Shown: positions 52,968-61,320, counted from the first letter of the stretch. The stretch is 64,000 bases of DNA from Saccharopolyspora endophytica (GCF_018070075.1 NZ_JAGPXE010000020.1:1-64000); one strand, 5' to 3'. The notes: generated by a model not told the origin, from the letters alone. Translations and numbers: made by a program.

Positions 52968-53270
52968 TTTCTCCGGAACTCGGCCTGCCGCTTCCGGTCG
53001 GCGGACGGGTCCGCCCTCCGGGCCTTCGGTGCCATACCGGGACCGGCCATCACGGCACCTCCCCTCACCCGTAAGCTTATGGACACGTAACGTTACTTGT
53101 GATCACGCAGTGTGAATACGTACCGTCGGATACCTGCGCTGCGGGTGCTCTTGCAGGCAGCACGTGCGCGCAGTAATAGCTAGCTCCCGGACTCGGTGAG
53201 CCCGTTGCCTTTTCGCTGGTGACCAGCTGGCAGCCGAGCCGGGGCTAGCCCATGCAAGCCAGGTGCGCAG
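52968..53270. other. Intergenic region with GTAACGTTAC palindrome
   Basis: No convincing gene is seen in 303 bases. The perfect palindrome GTAACGTTAC (53087-53096), flanked by CAC on the left and TTGTG on the right, is the one clear feature and may be an operator. Confidence 0.4.
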
Positions 53271-53534
53271 TCACTCTCCCTGGTCTTCCACCACGATCGA
53301 TCGGGCCAGCTTGACCGCCTCGGTGATCGTCCAGTCCGAGACCTTGCCCCGGGCCACCTCATGCGCCAGCGCTTCTAGCAGCGACGCCATCGTGTAGCGG
53401 CTCATGGGTGGCACCGTCTCGCCCCCGGCGGCGATGGCCTGGCCCGTGCGGCGCCGCAGCGACGCGGCAGCCTCGTTCATAAGCTTGCCCGCCTCACGCA
53501 ACCGGCGGTCCCGCTTGGTCTCTCCCCGCGTCAT
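53271..53534 (-). CDS. Hypothetical 87-aa protein
   Basis: Basic helical protein (MTRGETKRDRRLREAGKLMNEAAASLRRRTGQ ... SRYTMASLLEALAHEVARGKVSDWTITEAVKLARSIVV). It has no membrane segment or known motif visible to me. It overlaps the 3' end of the 98-aa frame upstream by 41 bases. Likely conserved in related elements, but this is a guess. Confidence 0.5.
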   Translation of the reverse strand: MTRGETKRDRRLREAGKLMNEAAASLRRRTGQAIAAGGETVPPMSRYTMASLLEALAHEVARGKVSDWTITEAVKLARSIVVEDQGE

Positions 53535-53790
53535 GGCTGGAGCCTAGGCGCACGCCGCGACATGCGCCGCTGACCTGCGATAACGGCTGCCCACCGCCAC
53601 CACTTTCCGCCAAGCAACTCAACGGCGTCGACGCCGTCGTGTCCCTGAAGTCCACCACCGCCACGGTCACCAAGAGCACCCAGCCGAACACCAGCAGCAA
53701 CACCACGTCATGGTGAGTATGGCCTGTCTCACGTCCCGTGCCTGACTGATTTTGCCGCTGATCACGAAACCGTTTCACCATCCGGACCAT
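53494..53790 (-). CDS. Hypothetical 98-aa single-pass membrane protein
   Basis: Start ATG overlaps the stop of the XRE/TPR regulator gene (TAATG), indicating coupling. One membrane helix is predicted (VVLLLVFGWVLLVTVAVV) after a basic N-terminus (MVRMVKRFRDQRQNQSG). The C-terminal half is less convincing and overlaps the 87-aa gene. Function unknown. Confidence 0.4.
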   Translation of the reverse strand: MVRMVKRFRDQRQNQSGTGRETGHTHHDVVLLLVFGWVLLVTVAVVDFRDTTASTPLSCLAESGGGGQPLSQVSGACRGVRLGSSHDAGRDQAGPPVA

Positions 53791-55157
53791 TACCCCTGTG
53801 TGTTGGCGTACGACTCGAAATCCGCGACGACCGGTGCGTCGGAGTGCTGGCGTAGGCGCTGGCGGAATTCGTCGAGGTAGGAGTTGACGCGGTAGGACTT
53901 CAGGCCGGCGGCGGTGTTGACGACTTCGCGGGCGACGGTGACGGCCTGCTCGACCTCGTTGGCCTGGAGGTATGACGTGGCGAGCACGGTGCGGCAGAAG
54001 GACAGGCTGCGTACGTACAAGCTTTCGGAGACTTCAATGGACTTGGCCGCGTGCTCGGTTGCGAGGTCGGGTTTGTCGAGGTCGCGGAAGCAATGAGCAA
54101 ACTCGGCGTTGAGTTCGGCGAGGTCGAAGTACTTGATCCACTCCGGGTCATCGTCGGGGTTGCTGGAGCTGAGCCACTTCTCGGCTTCCAGCATCGCTGC
54201 GGTCGCTTCTTGCTCGTTGCCCTGTGAAGAGAGCGCGCGAGCCTCCATCGAATGGAAGAGCGCCATCGCCGTAGGGGTGGCCTGCCCGCGTGCGCCCTGA
54301 GCTGCACCGCGAGCGAGGTGTACCGCCTGTTCGTAGTAGCCGAGGAAGTTGGCTTGGTGGCTCATGCCCGCGAGAATGCGGCCGGCCAAGGCTCGGTCAC
54401 CGGCAGCCTTGGCAAGGCGGAAAGCTTGGTGAAGGTACCGCTGCGCGAGGGCGTGCTGACCGGTGTCGTAGCAGGTCCATCCCGCCAACCGGGTAAGCGC
54501 TGCGACTTCCTGGAAGTACCGTCGTCCCAGCTCAGTGTCCGGTTGGACGTGCGGCAGCAACGGGAGCACTTCGCTTTCCAGGTACTGCGCGACCAGGGGC
54601 TTGGGACGGCCGCCTCCGTAGCGGTAGTCGTAGTTAGCGAACATCGCGGTCGCGTCCTTGACGGCCTGGACGTCGAACTCGCTGATGGGGCGCGGTTCTA
54701 CAGGCTTTGACTTCTCGCCATCGCTGCCGAACATCCACTTGACCAGGAGATTGCTCCAGGCTGCCGGGACGACGAGCAGCTTGTCCGCCTGCCCGTTCGG
54801 CCGGAGGTCGAACTCCGCAAGACGCGTCAGCGTGGTCACCGAGTCGGACAGGGTTTCCGGGTACTCAAGCGTGTCGTCGACGTTTTCCGCCGGCACTTCC
54901 CCGTACCCGACGTCGTCCACGGTGACCGGCCGTCCGAGCGCGTTGGAGAGCACTCTGACCAGCACGTGACACGTGCGGGCCTTCGGGCGACGCGTCTCGC
55001 CACGCAGCCACTTGTCGACGTTCGTGTGCGTAGGCGCAATCGGGTCGCCGCCATCGATGCTGCTGAGGTCGGTCATGCGCTTGGCCAGGCCCTTGTTGGT
55101 CAGGCCAGACTCGCGCATCAGCGCAGCTAGTCGACGGTTTGGTTCCTTCGCGGCCAT
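53790..55157 (-). CDS. XRE-like HTH regulator with TPR domain (NsdA-like)
   Basis: A 455-aa protein. Residues 1-65 carry a helix-turn-helix (LAALMRESGLTNKGLAKRMTDL ... PTHTNVDKWLRGETRRPKA), and the remainder is TPR-like helices (about 150-440; ALAQRYLHQAFRLAKAAGDRALAGRILAGMSHQANF). This resembles actinobacterial NsdA-type developmental regulators. ATG 55157 is preceded by GGGGAGG. It is divergent from a small membrane protein gene, a layout common in such regulator pairs. Confidence 0.8.
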   Translation of the reverse strand: MAAKEPNRRLAALMRESGLTNKGLAKRMTDLSSIDGGDPIAPTHTNVDKWLRGETRRPKARTCHVLVRVLSNALGRPVTVDDVGYGEVPAENVDDTLEYPETLSDSVTTLTRLAEFDLRPNGQADKLLVVPAAWSNLLVKWMFGSDGEKSKPVEPRPISEFDVQAVKDATAMFANYDYRYGGGRPKPLVAQYLESEVLPLLPHVQPDTELGRRYFQEVAALTRLAGWTCYDTGQHALAQRYLHQAFRLAKAAGDRALAGRILAGMSHQANFLGYYEQAVHLARGAAQGARGQATPTAMALFHSMEARALSSQGNEQEATAAMLEAEKWLSSSNPDDDPEWIKYFDLAELNAEFAHCFRDLDKPDLATEHAAKSIEVSESLYVRSLSFCRTVLATSYLQANEVEQAVTVAREVVNTAAGLKSYRVNSYLDEFRQRLRQHSDAPVVADFESYANTQG

Positions 55158-55367
55158 GATCATGCCTCCCCGCCAGGTAGTAAAACATGCGAGCGGGCAG
55201 GTAGGGGGCACACGAGGCACACAGCATGTGCCCCCAGTGCGCAAATGCGCCCGTACTTGTGCACTGATGTGTCAGCTTCGGGGCGGCGATTCTTGAGTCA
55301 TGACAACGCAAACGGCGGCAGGGAACAGCAGAGTTCTCTGAATGCCGGTTCCACGTAGGAGGAAGTC

Positions 55368-55568
55368 ATGGCTAAGCAGACGATCCCCGGAGTCCAGGCC
55401 GGCGGCGGCTTCATGCCGAAGCTCATCGGTGCTGCGATCACGTTCGCGGTGCTGGTCCTGATCGTGAAGCACCCGGCTGATTCGGCGGTCTGGGTAAAGG
55501 GCGCGTTCGAACTCTTCTTGGCCCTGGTCAACGGCCTGGCTCAGTTCTTCCAGGGGCTGATGGCATGA
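55368..55568 (+). CDS. Small hydrophobic protein (66 aa)
   Basis: ATG 55368 follows TAGGAGGAAGTC, a strong Shine-Dalgarno. The 66-aa peptide has one clear membrane helix (LIGAAITFAVLVLIV) and an amphipathic C-terminal segment (WVKGAFELFLALVNGLAQFFQGLMA). The divergent partner is the XRE/TPR regulator. It may be a bacteriocin-like or signalling peptide; function unknown. Confidence 0.7.
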   Translation: MAKQTIPGVQAGGGFMPKLIGAAITFAVLVLIVKHPADSAVWVKGAFELFLALVNGLAQFFQGLMA

Positions 55569-55591
55569 CTGGCGAGCGCAGGCGCCGGCGG

Positions 55592-55978
55592 CTACTGAGC
55601 CTCGTCCAGCTGATCGGTGATGTCCGCCAGGCGCGCTTCGAGGGTCCTGATCGTCGAGCTCATCTCCTGCGCAGCCTCACCGAGACTCGCCAGCTGCGAA
55701 CGAGTCCGCTTGAGCTCCGCAACGACGTCCATCTGTTCCGAAGCGTCCGGGACGTAGGCGCCGGCATTAGGGCGGATCTTCACAATGCCGGCGTCGCGGA
55801 GGAGCTTCACCGCATTGATGGCAGTGCCCAGGGCGACGCTGTATTCCGCCGCCAGGGTTCGGTAGGGCGGCAGCTGCTCCTTCGGGGCGAATTCGCCGGC
55901 GTCGATCCGCCCTCGTAGGGCGTCAGCGACGCGCCGGCTAGCTGGGCGCTTGTCCTCGCGAGCGTCGTTGGCAGGCAT
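55592..55978 (-). CDS. GntR-family repressor (KorSA-like)
   Basis: A 128-aa winged-helix protein from ATG 55978. It has the GntR DNA-binding domain (RPASRRVADALRGRIDAGEFAPKEQLPPYRTLAAEYSVALGTAINAVKLLRDAGIVKIRPNAGAYV) and a short coiled-coil C-terminus rather than an effector domain. This is the form of KorSA-like copy-control/transfer repressors in AICEs. It is divergent from the transfer operon, with three AGAACAT-type sites between them. Confidence 0.85.
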   Translation of the reverse strand: MPANDAREDKRPASRRVADALRGRIDAGEFAPKEQLPPYRTLAAEYSVALGTAINAVKLLRDAGIVKIRPNAGAYVPDASEQMDVVAELKRTRSQLASLGEAAQEMSSTIRTLEARLADITDQLDEAQ

Positions 55979-55994
55979 GCGGTCAGCGTACTCG

Positions 55995-56069
55995 ATGTTC
56001 TGACACATCCGGTTGACAGTGGAACGCTCAGCCCTTACGTTACAGAACATCAGCGAAGTTATAGAACAT
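55995..56069. promoter_or_regulatory. Promoter/operator of the transfer operon
   Basis: TTGACA (56013-56018) and TACGTT (56036-56041) are spaced 17 bases apart. Three copies of AGAACAT surround them: inverted ATGTTCT at 55995-56001, then direct TTACAGAACAT ending 56050 and TTATAGAACAT ending 56069. The repeats overlap the predicted start region, as expected for repression by the adjacent GntR protein. Confidence 0.75.
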
Positions 56070-56081
56070 CTGGAGGTCGAG

Positions 56082-56342
56082 ATGAACTACCCCAACGTCA
56101 ACTCGCTCGGGCGTGAGCTCGCGTTCTGCGAGGCAGAGCTCGACGAGGTTGGGCAGCAGGCGGTGAAGAGCTACTGGGATCAGGTCATCGCCGAGGAGCT
56201 GGGTGAGCTGCCGGTCACGCCGTTCGCGTGGTCGGAGCTGGGCGCCGGGGAGCGCACGCGGCTGCGTCGCTACGAGCGTCGCGAGGCCGGCGCCGCGCTG
56301 CGGCTGATCACGACCGAGGCGGATTCCGGGGAGGCGGCGTGA
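56082..56342 (+). CDS. Hypothetical 86-aa protein, first gene of transfer operon
   Basis: ATG 56082 follows GGAGG by 6 bases. The protein is acidic and helical (MNYPNVNSLGRELAFCEAELDEVGQQAVKSYWDQVIAEELGELPVTPFAWSELG). No motif is recognised. It overlaps the next gene by the GTGA junction and is translated from the predicted repressed promoter. Confidence 0.6.
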   Translation: MNYPNVNSLGRELAFCEAELDEVGQQAVKSYWDQVIAEELGELPVTPFAWSELGAGERTRLRRYERREAGAALRLITTEADSGEAA

Positions 56343-56869
56343 ACGGGCTGATGAATTGGCTGTTGTCCAAGCGGCGGATGTCGTGGTCGATCGAGGACGG
56401 CTCTCGGGGTGCTCGGAGGCGGCGTGAGTTGACCTGCCCGGAGCACAAGCCCAGTAGTGGTGAGCAGGTCTCGGCGATCTCGGTTCGGTGGACCTGCGAG
56501 TGCGGTGCGTTCCGCTTCGAGATCGACGCACCTGAGCCGCTCGTTCACGAGGTTCCGACGGCGGCCTATCTGGAGATGGAACGCCGGGGCCTTCGCGGGC
56601 AGAAGGGTCCGTGGCGTTCCCAGATCACCGGCAAGCCCCTGCCCGTCAACCGCACCGCACCGGCCGCCGAGACGGCCGAGCCGGGAGCTACGGCGCCGTG
56701 CGAGCGGATGTACGCCCGGCGGGCCGAGGAGTACGTCGAGCGGTTCGGGCCGTATGCGGTGCGAGATGAGGGCGAGCGGGCGGATCACCGTCACGACCTC
56801 TGGTTGGCCGAAGCCCTGTTCAGGGCTGCCGAGCGCGCCGACGACGGCAACACCAGTTGGCCTTTTTGA
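56339..56869 (+). CDS. Hypothetical 176-aa protein
   Basis: GTG 56339 (or ATG 56351) overlaps the previous stop. The protein is basic in its N-terminal 40 residues, has a CECG motif (RWTCECGAFRFEIDAPEPL) that together with an upstream TCPEHK may bind zinc, and continues into RMYARRAEEYVERFGPYAV. Not recognised beyond similarity of style to AICE accessory genes. Probably soluble. Confidence 0.6.
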   Translation: MNGLMNWLLSKRRMSWSIEDGSRGARRRRELTCPEHKPSSGEQVSAISVRWTCECGAFRFEIDAPEPLVHEVPTAAYLEMERRGLRGQKGPWRSQITGKPLPVNRTAPAAETAEPGATAPCERMYARRAEEYVERFGPYAVRDEGERADHRHDLWLAEALFRAAERADDGNTSWPF

Positions 56870-56957
56870 GGCACCCGACCCAGCAGCCAAATTCCGCCAA
56901 GAACCACCTGCTGGGCCGGGGTCTCCCACCGATCACGAAACCGTTAGGAGATCTCTG

Positions 56958-56999
56958 ATGCTACGGATCGCCACCAACCCCGCTGGGGGTGTGCGATGA
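56958..56999 (+). CDS. 13-codon mini-ORF before the membrane gene
   Basis: ATG 56958 follows TAGGAG, and the frame MLRIATNPAGGVR stops at TGA overlapping the ATG at 56996 (ATGA). It could couple translation into the downstream gene. Too short to judge further. Confidence 0.4.
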   Translation: MLRIATNPAGGVR

Positions 57000-57280
57000 A
57001 GACCCTGATCCTCGGACTGCTGTATCTGCTGATCGAGCTCACCGTCCTCGTGGTCTTGCCGCTGGCGCTGCTGGCGGCCGCCGGGCTGCTGCGGTTGACC
57101 GTCGTGACCGTCCTGCCGCTGGTCGTGCTTTTCGCCCTGGCGGTGGCCTCCGGGATCGCCCGCACCGTTGGTCTCGGACTGTTCGGCCTCGGTGTGGTGC
57201 TGCGGCTGGTCATGGCCGCTGTTGAGGGGCTGGGTGCTCGGGTGCCTGCTCCGCGGCTTCCGCTGGGGGTGGCCCGATGA
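56996..57280 (+). CDS. Small membrane protein of the transfer region
   Basis: A 94-aa protein with three predicted helices (LILGLLYLLIELTVLVVLPLALLAAAGLL; VVTVLPLVVLFALAVASGI; LGLFGLGVVLRLVMAAV). Position and size resemble the small Spd-type proteins required for conjugative plasmid spread in mycelia. It overlaps the next gene by 4 bases (ATGA). Confidence 0.65.
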   Translation: MKTLILGLLYLLIELTVLVVLPLALLAAAGLLRLTVVTVLPLVVLFALAVASGIARTVGLGLFGLGVVLRLVMAAVEGLGARVPAPRLPLGVAR

Positions 57281-58134
57281 CCACCGCGAAAAGCTCCTAC
57301 CCCGTGCCCGTTGCCGAGCTGCTGCCGCAGGCCCGCCAGATGGTCCAAGACCTGGGCCAGACGCCGAGCCGCAACCAGCTCATGGCCGAGATGCGGATCG
57401 GGGCCCCGAAGGCCCGCGAGATCCTGTCTCGCCTTGCCGAGGAGACCCACGGCAAGACTGCCAACTCGGCGCACTTGCACGTCGTCACCGAACCCACCCC
57501 GACCACCGACGAACCCACCGAGACCTACGACGCCGAACCCACCACGACCGAAAGCGAGTCCACCGAGGTGGAACCGGTCGCCGAGCCCGAGCGGGTCTCG
57601 GCGGAGCAGCCGGAGCCCGAGCGCAAGGACCCGTCTGAGCCGATCACACCCGTCGCAGACCCGGCCAAACCCACCGACGAGCAGCCGGTGAAGCCGGTGG
57701 CGGTGTGGCCGGTGATGCTGCTGGCCCTGCCTGCCTTTGTGGCCATCTGGTCCGGGTGGGTCGGACTCGGTCAACTGACCGGGTTCGGGATCGTGCACCC
57801 GCTTCCGGGGATCGCGGATGGGTTCGCGATCAACACCGCGATCACGCTCCCGATCGGGGTGGAGACCTACGCCGCCTACGCCCTGCGGGTCTGGCTCTCC
57901 GGCCAAGTCCCATCCCGCGCGCGCCGGTTCGCGAAGTACTCCGCGCTCGGCTCGCTCGCTCTCGGAGCACTGGGCCAGATCGCTTTCCACCTGATGAAGG
58001 CCGCCGGCATGACCTCGGCGCCTTGGCTGATCACCGCCGCTGTGGCCTGTCTGCCCGTCGCCGTGCTCGGCATGGGCGCGGGCCTGGCCCACCTGATCAA
58101 AGACACCGACAACCACCGGGAGGTGCAGCAATGA
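57277..58134 (+). CDS. DUF2637 membrane protein (conjugation-associated)
   Basis: A 285-aa protein. The N-terminal 65 residues form a winged-helix-like domain (LLPQARQMVQDLGQTPSRNQLMAEMRIGAPKAREILSRL), followed by an acidic Glu/Pro/Thr linker (about 70-145) and a DUF2637-like four-helix membrane region (VWPVMLLALPAFVAIWSGWVGLG; GFAINTAITLPIGVETYAAYALRVW; FAKYSALGSLALGALGQIAFHLMKAAGM; PWLITAAVACLPVAVLGMGAGLAHLI). DUF2637 proteins accompany FtsK-like translocases in these elements. Overlaps the next gene by 4 bases. Confidence 0.85.
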   Translation: MTTAKSSYPVPVAELLPQARQMVQDLGQTPSRNQLMAEMRIGAPKAREILSRLAEETHGKTANSAHLHVVTEPTPTTDEPTETYDAEPTTTESESTEVEPVAEPERVSAEQPEPERKDPSEPITPVADPAKPTDEQPVKPVAVWPVMLLALPAFVAIWSGWVGLGQLTGFGIVHPLPGIADGFAINTAITLPIGVETYAAYALRVWLSGQVPSRARRFAKYSALGSLALGALGQIAFHLMKAAGMTSAPWLITAAVACLPVAVLGMGAGLAHLIKDTDNHREVQQ

Positions 58135-60335
58135 CCGAACAGCCCCAGAACCACAGGCCCGAGGGCAACGAGCACCAGGCGCACGAGGACGGCGAGCAGG
58201 CGCGGGTGCTGCGCTTCCCCTCCGAACGCCTCAACCCCGACCAGACCCGCGATGAGGGCGAGTCGGAGAACCAGGTCATCGATGGCGAGCTGGTCGACGA
58301 GGACCAGGCGCAGCAGGTCGACCAGTCCCAGGCCGCCGAGGCGGGGTCGAGCTTGGTCCGGCGCGAGAAGCGGGAACCGGTCCTGCCTGGCTGGGCGAGC
58401 AGCGTGGAGGAGTTTCGGGAGGCCGCGAGGTGGGCGGTCGGGTATGCGGGCCACACCTTCGCCTTCCACGCTGTGCGCTGCCCGGTCTATCTGGGCCGCA
58501 TTCTGATCCGGGTTCCACAAGGGACGCTGCGGCTGCTGGCTGGGTTTCTGCGGTGGGTGACCGACGCCGAGGGCCGGACTGTTCGCCATGCTGCCGCTGA
58601 CCGCGCCGACGCAGCGGAATACCTCCGGTTGTCGAGCCAGCGTGATAGCCGGGTCCGGGGACGGGTCTACACGACAGTGGGTCTGGGCGCGGCCGCGTTG
58701 GCGGCGTTCTTCCTCGGACGGGCGTTCCTCCCGGAGCTGGTCCAGTACGCGATCGTGGCCGGCGCTCTCGGTGGCGTGGGTTGGTTGGGTGCGCCGGCGG
58801 ATCAGCCGATCGCTTCCCGTGCGGTGGAGGCGACGAAGGTGCCGAAGCTGACCAGCAACGCCGTCGAAATCGCGTTGAACGCCCTGGGCATCTCGGGGAT
58901 CAACCAGGCCATGGGCAAGGGCGGCGAGGGGATCGGGTTCCCCAAGCCGATCTCGCGTGATGGCAAGGGGTGGCGGGCCGACGTCGACCTCCCGCATGGG
59001 GTGACGGTCGGGGACATCATGGACCGCCGCGAAAAGCTCGCCTCCGGTCTCCGCCGGCCACTCGGGTGCGTGTGGCCCGAGGCCGACAACGGCGAGCACG
59101 CCGGCCGGTTGATCCTCTGGGTGGGGGATCAGGACATGCGCAAGGCCAAGCAACCCGCCTGGGCACTGCGCAAGGGCGTGCGCGTGGACCTGTTCCAGCC
59201 CCAGCCCTTCGGCACCGACCAGCGCGGCCGCTGGGTCGACCTGCGACTGATGTTCACCTCGGTGGCGATCGGTGCGATCCCGCGTATGGGTAAGACCTTC
59301 GCCCTGCGCGAGTTGCTGCTAATCGCGGCGTTGGACCCGCGTGCGGAGTTGCACACCTACGACCTCAAGGGCACCGGTGACCTCGACCCCCTGGAAAAGG
59401 TCACCCACGCCCACGGCGTCGGAGACGACGACGAAGAGATCGAAAAGGCTATTAGTGACCTGCGCAAACTCCGCGACGAGCTCCGCCGCCGAGCCAAGCT
59501 CATCCGGGATCTCGCGAAGCAGGGCCTGGCGCCGGAGAACAAGGTCACCCCGGAGCTGGCGGGCAAGAAGAGCTTGGGTCTGCATCCGATCGTGATCGGG
59601 GTGGATGAGTGCCAGGTGTGGTTCGAGCACCCCGAGGTCGGCGAGGAGTTCGAAGCCATCTGCACCGACCTCGTCAAACGAGGCCCGGCGCTCGGGATCA
59701 TCATCATGCTGGCCACCCAGCGCCCGGACGCCAAGAGCCTGCCCACCGGCATCTCCGCGAACGTGTCCACGCGGTTTTGCCTGAAGGTGCAGGGCCAGAC
59801 CGAAAACGACATGGTCCTGGGCACCAGCAAGTACAAGCAGGGCGTGCGCGCGACGACGTTCGCCTGGGCGGACAAGGGCATCGGCTACCTCGTTGGCGAA
59901 GGCTCGGATGCTCAGATCGTGCGCACCGTCGCCGGCCTGGATGGTCCGGCATCGGAGAAGGTCGCCGCCTACGCCCGCACCCTCCGCGAGCAAGCCGGCA
60001 CCCTCACCGGCCACGCCATCGGCGAAACCCCCGAGGTCGACGAGACGGCGTCCAAGAAGGACACATTGCTCGAAGACATCCTCGCCGTCGTGGGCGAGAC
60101 CGAGAAGAAGGTCTGGAACGAACGCGTCATCGCTCGGCTCTACGAGCTCAAGCCGGAGGTGTACGGCACCTACCGGGAGTCGGCCGATCTGACCGCTGCG
60201 CTCAAGCGGCACGGCGTCCGGACGGCTCAGGTGTGGGGCACCAGCGAAGGCAAGGGAGCCAGCCGCATCGGCATCACCCGCACCGACATCGCCGACGAAG
60301 TCGCGCAGCGTAATCGCCGCGAGGGGTCTGGCTAG
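58131..60335 (+). CDS. FtsK/SpoIIIE-like DNA translocase (Tra)
   Basis: Conjugative double-stranded DNA transfer protein. ATG 58131 overlaps the preceding stop and gives 734 aa. Two membrane helices lie at about 180-225 (VYTTVGLGAAALAAFFLGRAFLPELVQYAIVAGALGGVGWLG), followed by the motor: Walker A AIPRMGKTFALREL (about 381-394), Walker B VIGVDECQVWF, and an ATQRPDAKSLP sensor. The C-terminal residues 640-734 form a winged-helix gamma-like domain (KVWNERVIARLYELKPEVYGTYRESADLTAALKRHGVRT). It is the TraB/TraSA-type single-protein transfer machine. Confidence 0.9.
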   Translation: MTEQPQNHRPEGNEHQAHEDGEQARVLRFPSERLNPDQTRDEGESENQVIDGELVDEDQAQQVDQSQAAEAGSSLVRREKREPVLPGWASSVEEFREAARWAVGYAGHTFAFHAVRCPVYLGRILIRVPQGTLRLLAGFLRWVTDAEGRTVRHAAADRADAAEYLRLSSQRDSRVRGRVYTTVGLGAAALAAFFLGRAFLPELVQYAIVAGALGGVGWLGAPADQPIASRAVEATKVPKLTSNAVEIALNALGISGINQAMGKGGEGIGFPKPISRDGKGWRADVDLPHGVTVGDIMDRREKLASGLRRPLGCVWPEADNGEHAGRLILWVGDQDMRKAKQPAWALRKGVRVDLFQPQPFGTDQRGRWVDLRLMFTSVAIGAIPRMGKTFALRELLLIAALDPRAELHTYDLKGTGDLDPLEKVTHAHGVGDDDEEIEKAISDLRKLRDELRRRAKLIRDLAKQGLAPENKVTPELAGKKSLGLHPIVIGVDECQVWFEHPEVGEEFEAICTDLVKRGPALGIIIMLATQRPDAKSLPTGISANVSTRFCLKVQGQTENDMVLGTSKYKQGVRATTFAWADKGIGYLVGEGSDAQIVRTVAGLDGPASEKVAAYARTLREQAGTLTGHAIGETPEVDETASKKDTLLEDILAVVGETEKKVWNERVIARLYELKPEVYGTYRESADLTAALKRHGVRTAQVWGTSEGKGASRIGITRTDIADEVAQRNRREGSG

Positions 60336-60343
60336 CCCCCTGC

Positions 60344-60387
60344 GGGTCTCTAGACCTAGACGACAGCCCTTCTAGGTCTAGAGACCC
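60344..60387 (+). terminator. Perfect 17-bp hairpin after the translocase
   Basis: GGGTCTCTAGACCTAGA (60344-60360) and TCTAGGTCTAGAGACCC (60371-60387) pair perfectly around a 10-base loop. Additional CTAG motifs follow (TAGCGCCTAGAGGCG). It lies 9 bases after the stop and may terminate the transfer operon, although no T-run follows. Confidence 0.6.
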
Positions 60388-60476
60388 CGCTAGAACCCCA
60401 CTCCTGTCCTCACCAGCGACCTAGCGCCTAGAGGCGCGTGGGCCAGTGCGCCCAAAATCAGCCCTGGAGGCCATCT

Positions 60477-60734
60477 GTGACCCCCACCGACCCCGCTAGC
60501 ACCGCCCTACTCCTCTCCATCGTGTTGGTCACATTCGGTTACGGCGTGACGTGCTGGTTCTGGCCCTTCAAGGCCTGCCGTACCTGCCGAGGCACCGGCA
60601 AGTTGCGCTCCCCGTTCCTGCGAGCCATCCGCCTCTGCCGGCCCTGCGGTGGCACCGGCCTCCGCCTCCGTGCTGGCCGCCGCGTCATCAACGCCGCGCG
60701 CCGTATCCACCGCGCCAACCACCACCGCAACTGA
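60477..60734 (+). CDS. Small membrane protein with two DnaJ-like cysteine motifs
   Basis: GTG 60477 lies 7 bases after GGAGG. The 85-aa protein has one N-terminal membrane helix (TALLLSIVLVTFGYGVTCWFWPF) and then CRTCRGTGKL and CRPCGGTGLRL, two CxxCxGTG motifs of DnaJ zinc-finger type. The tail is arginine/histidine-rich. It could be a membrane-anchored redox or zinc protein. Function in the element unknown. Confidence 0.7.
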   Translation: MTPTDPASTALLLSIVLVTFGYGVTCWFWPFKACRTCRGTGKLRSPFLRAIRLCRPCGGTGLRLRAGRRVINAARRIHRANHHRN

Positions 60735-60747
60735 CGAGGTGCCCGAC

Positions 60748-61320
60748 ATGACGAACCCGAGCGAAGGAGGAGCGATCGTGCCGAAGCTGGAGAACCCATA
60801 CGGCGACACCGAGTTCGACCCGGTGCGGGCGTTTCTGGGATGCCTGATGTGCTGCTCCGCCGAGCGTGCTCGTGAGTTGCTGGCCGGGATGCGCCCCACG
60901 GATGCCGGTCATGGCGTGCGGGAGGTTGTGTTCGAGCTGGCCGTGCGGGTCACCGCAGCGGGGATCGCGCCGGATCCACAGGTGTTGGTTGCCGAGGCTC
61001 GCCGTCGTGGCCTGCTGGCCACGGCGGACAGGGCGCAGAGCGTGGCGATGTGGGTGTTTGAGACCTACCAGCGTGCGCCGTGGCCCGAGGCCGGCTGGTT
61101 CCTGCGCACCGCCGTCCTCGAAGCCGCCTATCGCCGTGCGGTCGGCGAGCACGCCCAGCGCGTGGTCCACGCTGCCGCAACCGCCCCGGTCGAACAACTG
61201 CCCGGTCTGGTCGAGCCCAGCGATGAGCTGGTGGACCTGTGGCAGCGCTTGGCCGCCGACCTGGCCCGCTGGCAGCGCGACGTCAGCTCGGACGTGATTG
61301 AGCACCGGAGGGCCGCATGA
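60748..61320 (+). CDS. DnaB-N-like replication accessory protein
   Basis: A 190-aa soluble helical protein (MTNPSEGGAIVPKLENPYGDTEFDPVRAFLGCLMCCSAERARELLAGM). Residues 25-150 resemble the DnaB helicase N-terminal domain without a helicase motor, including ELAVRVTAAGIAPDPQVLVAEARRRGLL and the WPEAGWFLRTAVLEAAYRRAV helix. It overlaps the next gene by 4 bases and probably acts with it in replication initiation. Confidence 0.65.
   Translation: MTNPSEGGAIVPKLENPYGDTEFDPVRAFLGCLMCCSAERARELLAGMRPTDAGHGVREVVFELAVRVTAAGIAPDPQVLVAEARRRGLLATADRAQSVAMWVFETYQRAPWPEAGWFLRTAVLEAAYRRAVGEHAQRVVHAAATAPVEQLPGLVEPSDELVDLWQRLAADLARWQRDVSSDVIEHRRAA

Noticed and set aside
53083-53100. GTAACGTTAC palindrome as an attachment or origin site
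   Set aside because: A single copy with no flanking gene logic; kept only as a possible operator.
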